DNA of 5,940 nucleotides from Chloroflexota bacterium (GTDB lineage: Bacteria; Chloroflexota; Dehalococcoidia; Dehalococcoidales; Fen-1064): the NCBI GenBank assembly GCA_026389745.1, contig JAPLHG010000036.1, positions 5,199 to 11,138 on the forward strand, given 5' to 3'. This document shows, in pieces, positions 5,385 to 5,940 of the stretch. The notes under the pieces were generated by a model. That model had not been told where the DNA came from, ran no database searches, and was given only the letters and a program-made list of their open reading frames with translations. The position numbers and the translations under genes are program-made. Numbering within the stretch: position 1 is the first letter of the stretch; each line of letters opens with the position of its first letter.

Positions 5385-5940
5385 GCACTGCCGGTGTCAG
5401 CAGGCTTCTCTATATGCCGGGTACGGAAGTAATGGGTAATACCAACAAGACTTGGCAAGCCAATGCCGTACAATACTAAGAGTCCAGAAACACCCTGCCG
5501 CCAGCAAATCAGTGGCAGGGTGGTAAACAACGCCGCACTAGCCCAAAGCACATTCTTCTTAATCAGCAGAACAACAATTGCCGGCCCAGCTACAATTAAC
5601 ATCGGCTTGGTGATAAGTGCCAACATAACCCCGATGGTAGTAGCCTCTCCCCTACCGCCTCTGGAACCGAGAAACACGGGCCAGTTATGCCCAATCACTA
5701 CCGCCAATCCGGTTGCCAGGACAACAGGCTGAGAGGCATCTAACCACTGAGCGACAAGGATAGCCAGATAACCCTTGGTAGTATCAATGAAAAAGATGAG
5801 AATGCCTACTTTATGTCCCAGTTCGTGGTAAGCATTACGGGCGCCCATGTTGCCATCGCCCATCTGACGAATGTCTTTACCAGTCAATCTCTGCCCGATG
5901 GCATAAGCCGACGGGAAGTCGCCCATAATGTACCCGAGCA
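5381..5940 (-). CDS. plsY: PlsY-like glycerol-3-phosphate acyltransferase, divergent (N-terminus outside window)
   Basis: Membrane enzyme family that transfers an acyl group from acyl-phosphate to glycerol 3-phosphate, the first step of phospholipid synthesis. The frame stays open to the window edge, where L-G-Y-I precedes M-G-D-F-P-S-A-Y, matching the family's first transmembrane helix. The Met at 5926 is thus internal and the true start lies outside, probably only a few codons away. Numbering from that Met: motif 1 G-D-G-N-M-G-A-R-N at 23-31, D-T-T-K-G at 48-52, motif 2 G-H-N-W-P-V-F-L to G-G-R-G at 79-93, and a degenerate motif 3 near R-H at 170-171. Four to five hydrophobic spans are visible. 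The residues usually seen as Ser and Thr in motif 1, Lys in motif 2 (GGKG) and Asn in motif 3 appear as Asp, Arg, Arg and Lys. The family is clear; normal activity is uncertain. Confidence 0.85.
   Translation of the reverse strand, partial: LGYIMGDFPSAYAIGQRLTGKDIRQMGDGNMGARNAYHELGHKVGILIFFIDTTKGYLAILVAQWLDASQPVVLATGLAVVIGHNWPVFLGSRGGRGEATTIGVMLALITKPMLIVAGPAIVVLLIKKNVLWASAALFTTLPLICWRQGVSGLLVLYGIGLPSLVGITHYFRTRHIEKPADTGSA

Noticed and set aside
5463..5732. Plus-strand frame of 89 codons opposite the PlsY-like gene
   Set aside because: Shadow frame; the minus strand shows the PlsY motifs and membrane spans.
1..5940. CRISPR array, insertion sequence, phage or defence genes
   Set aside because: No spaced direct repeats, transposase motifs, terminal inverted repeats or defence-related domains were seen; the genes are housekeeping types.

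Overview
The window holds parts or all of six protein-coding loci plus a long regulatory leader. The mix of a tRNA-sensing T-box leader, a TrpB2-type tryptophan synthase beta chain, a transketolase split into two subunits and frequent GTG starts suggests an anaerobic bacterium. A Chloroflexota member of the Dehalococcoidia type is my first guess, but this is inference from gene content and no rRNA or tRNA gene is present to confirm it.

Layout. Minus strand, positions 1-1134: an HtrA/DegP-like serine protease made as a lipoprotein, with its C-terminus cut by the window edge. Positions 1135-1357 carry its ribosome binding site and weak promoter, and a good intrinsic terminator for the next gene. 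Minus strand, 1358-2725: trpB2, complete. Upstream of it lies a leader of about 470 bases (2726 to about 3195), starting from a good promoter at 3202-3231. The leader contains a complete T-box riboswitch. Its specifier triplet is TGG (Trp) in the canonical GAA-TGG-A context, and its antiterminator bulge is TGGC, which matches the G discriminator base of bacterial tRNA-Trp. Between the T-box terminator and trpB2 there is also a 19-codon reading frame with a strong Shine-Dalgarno sequence and two Trp codons (W-P-P-W) lying inside a perfect hairpin. The gene may therefore sense tryptophan twice: uncharged tRNA-Trp at the T-box, then ribosome behaviour at Trp codons.

A divergent plus-strand promoter (3299-3326) faces away from the T-box promoter. 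It precedes a short frame that joins the N-terminal and C-terminal ends of an ADP-forming acyl-CoA synthetase with the middle missing, so it looks like an internally deleted remnant. After it come the two transketolase subunits (3608-4438 and 4440-5384), spaced by one base and clearly co-transcribed. They would form one ThDP-dependent transketolase of the non-oxidative pentose phosphate pathway. That pathway supplies erythrose 4-phosphate for aromatic amino acid synthesis, a loose metabolic link to trpB2 across the divergent promoters.

The plus-strand operon ends tail to tail with a minus-strand PlsY-like glycerol-3-phosphate acyltransferase (5381 to beyond 5940). The two stop codons overlap in the palindrome CTAG. 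This PlsY homologue lacks several residues that are normally conserved in its three motifs.
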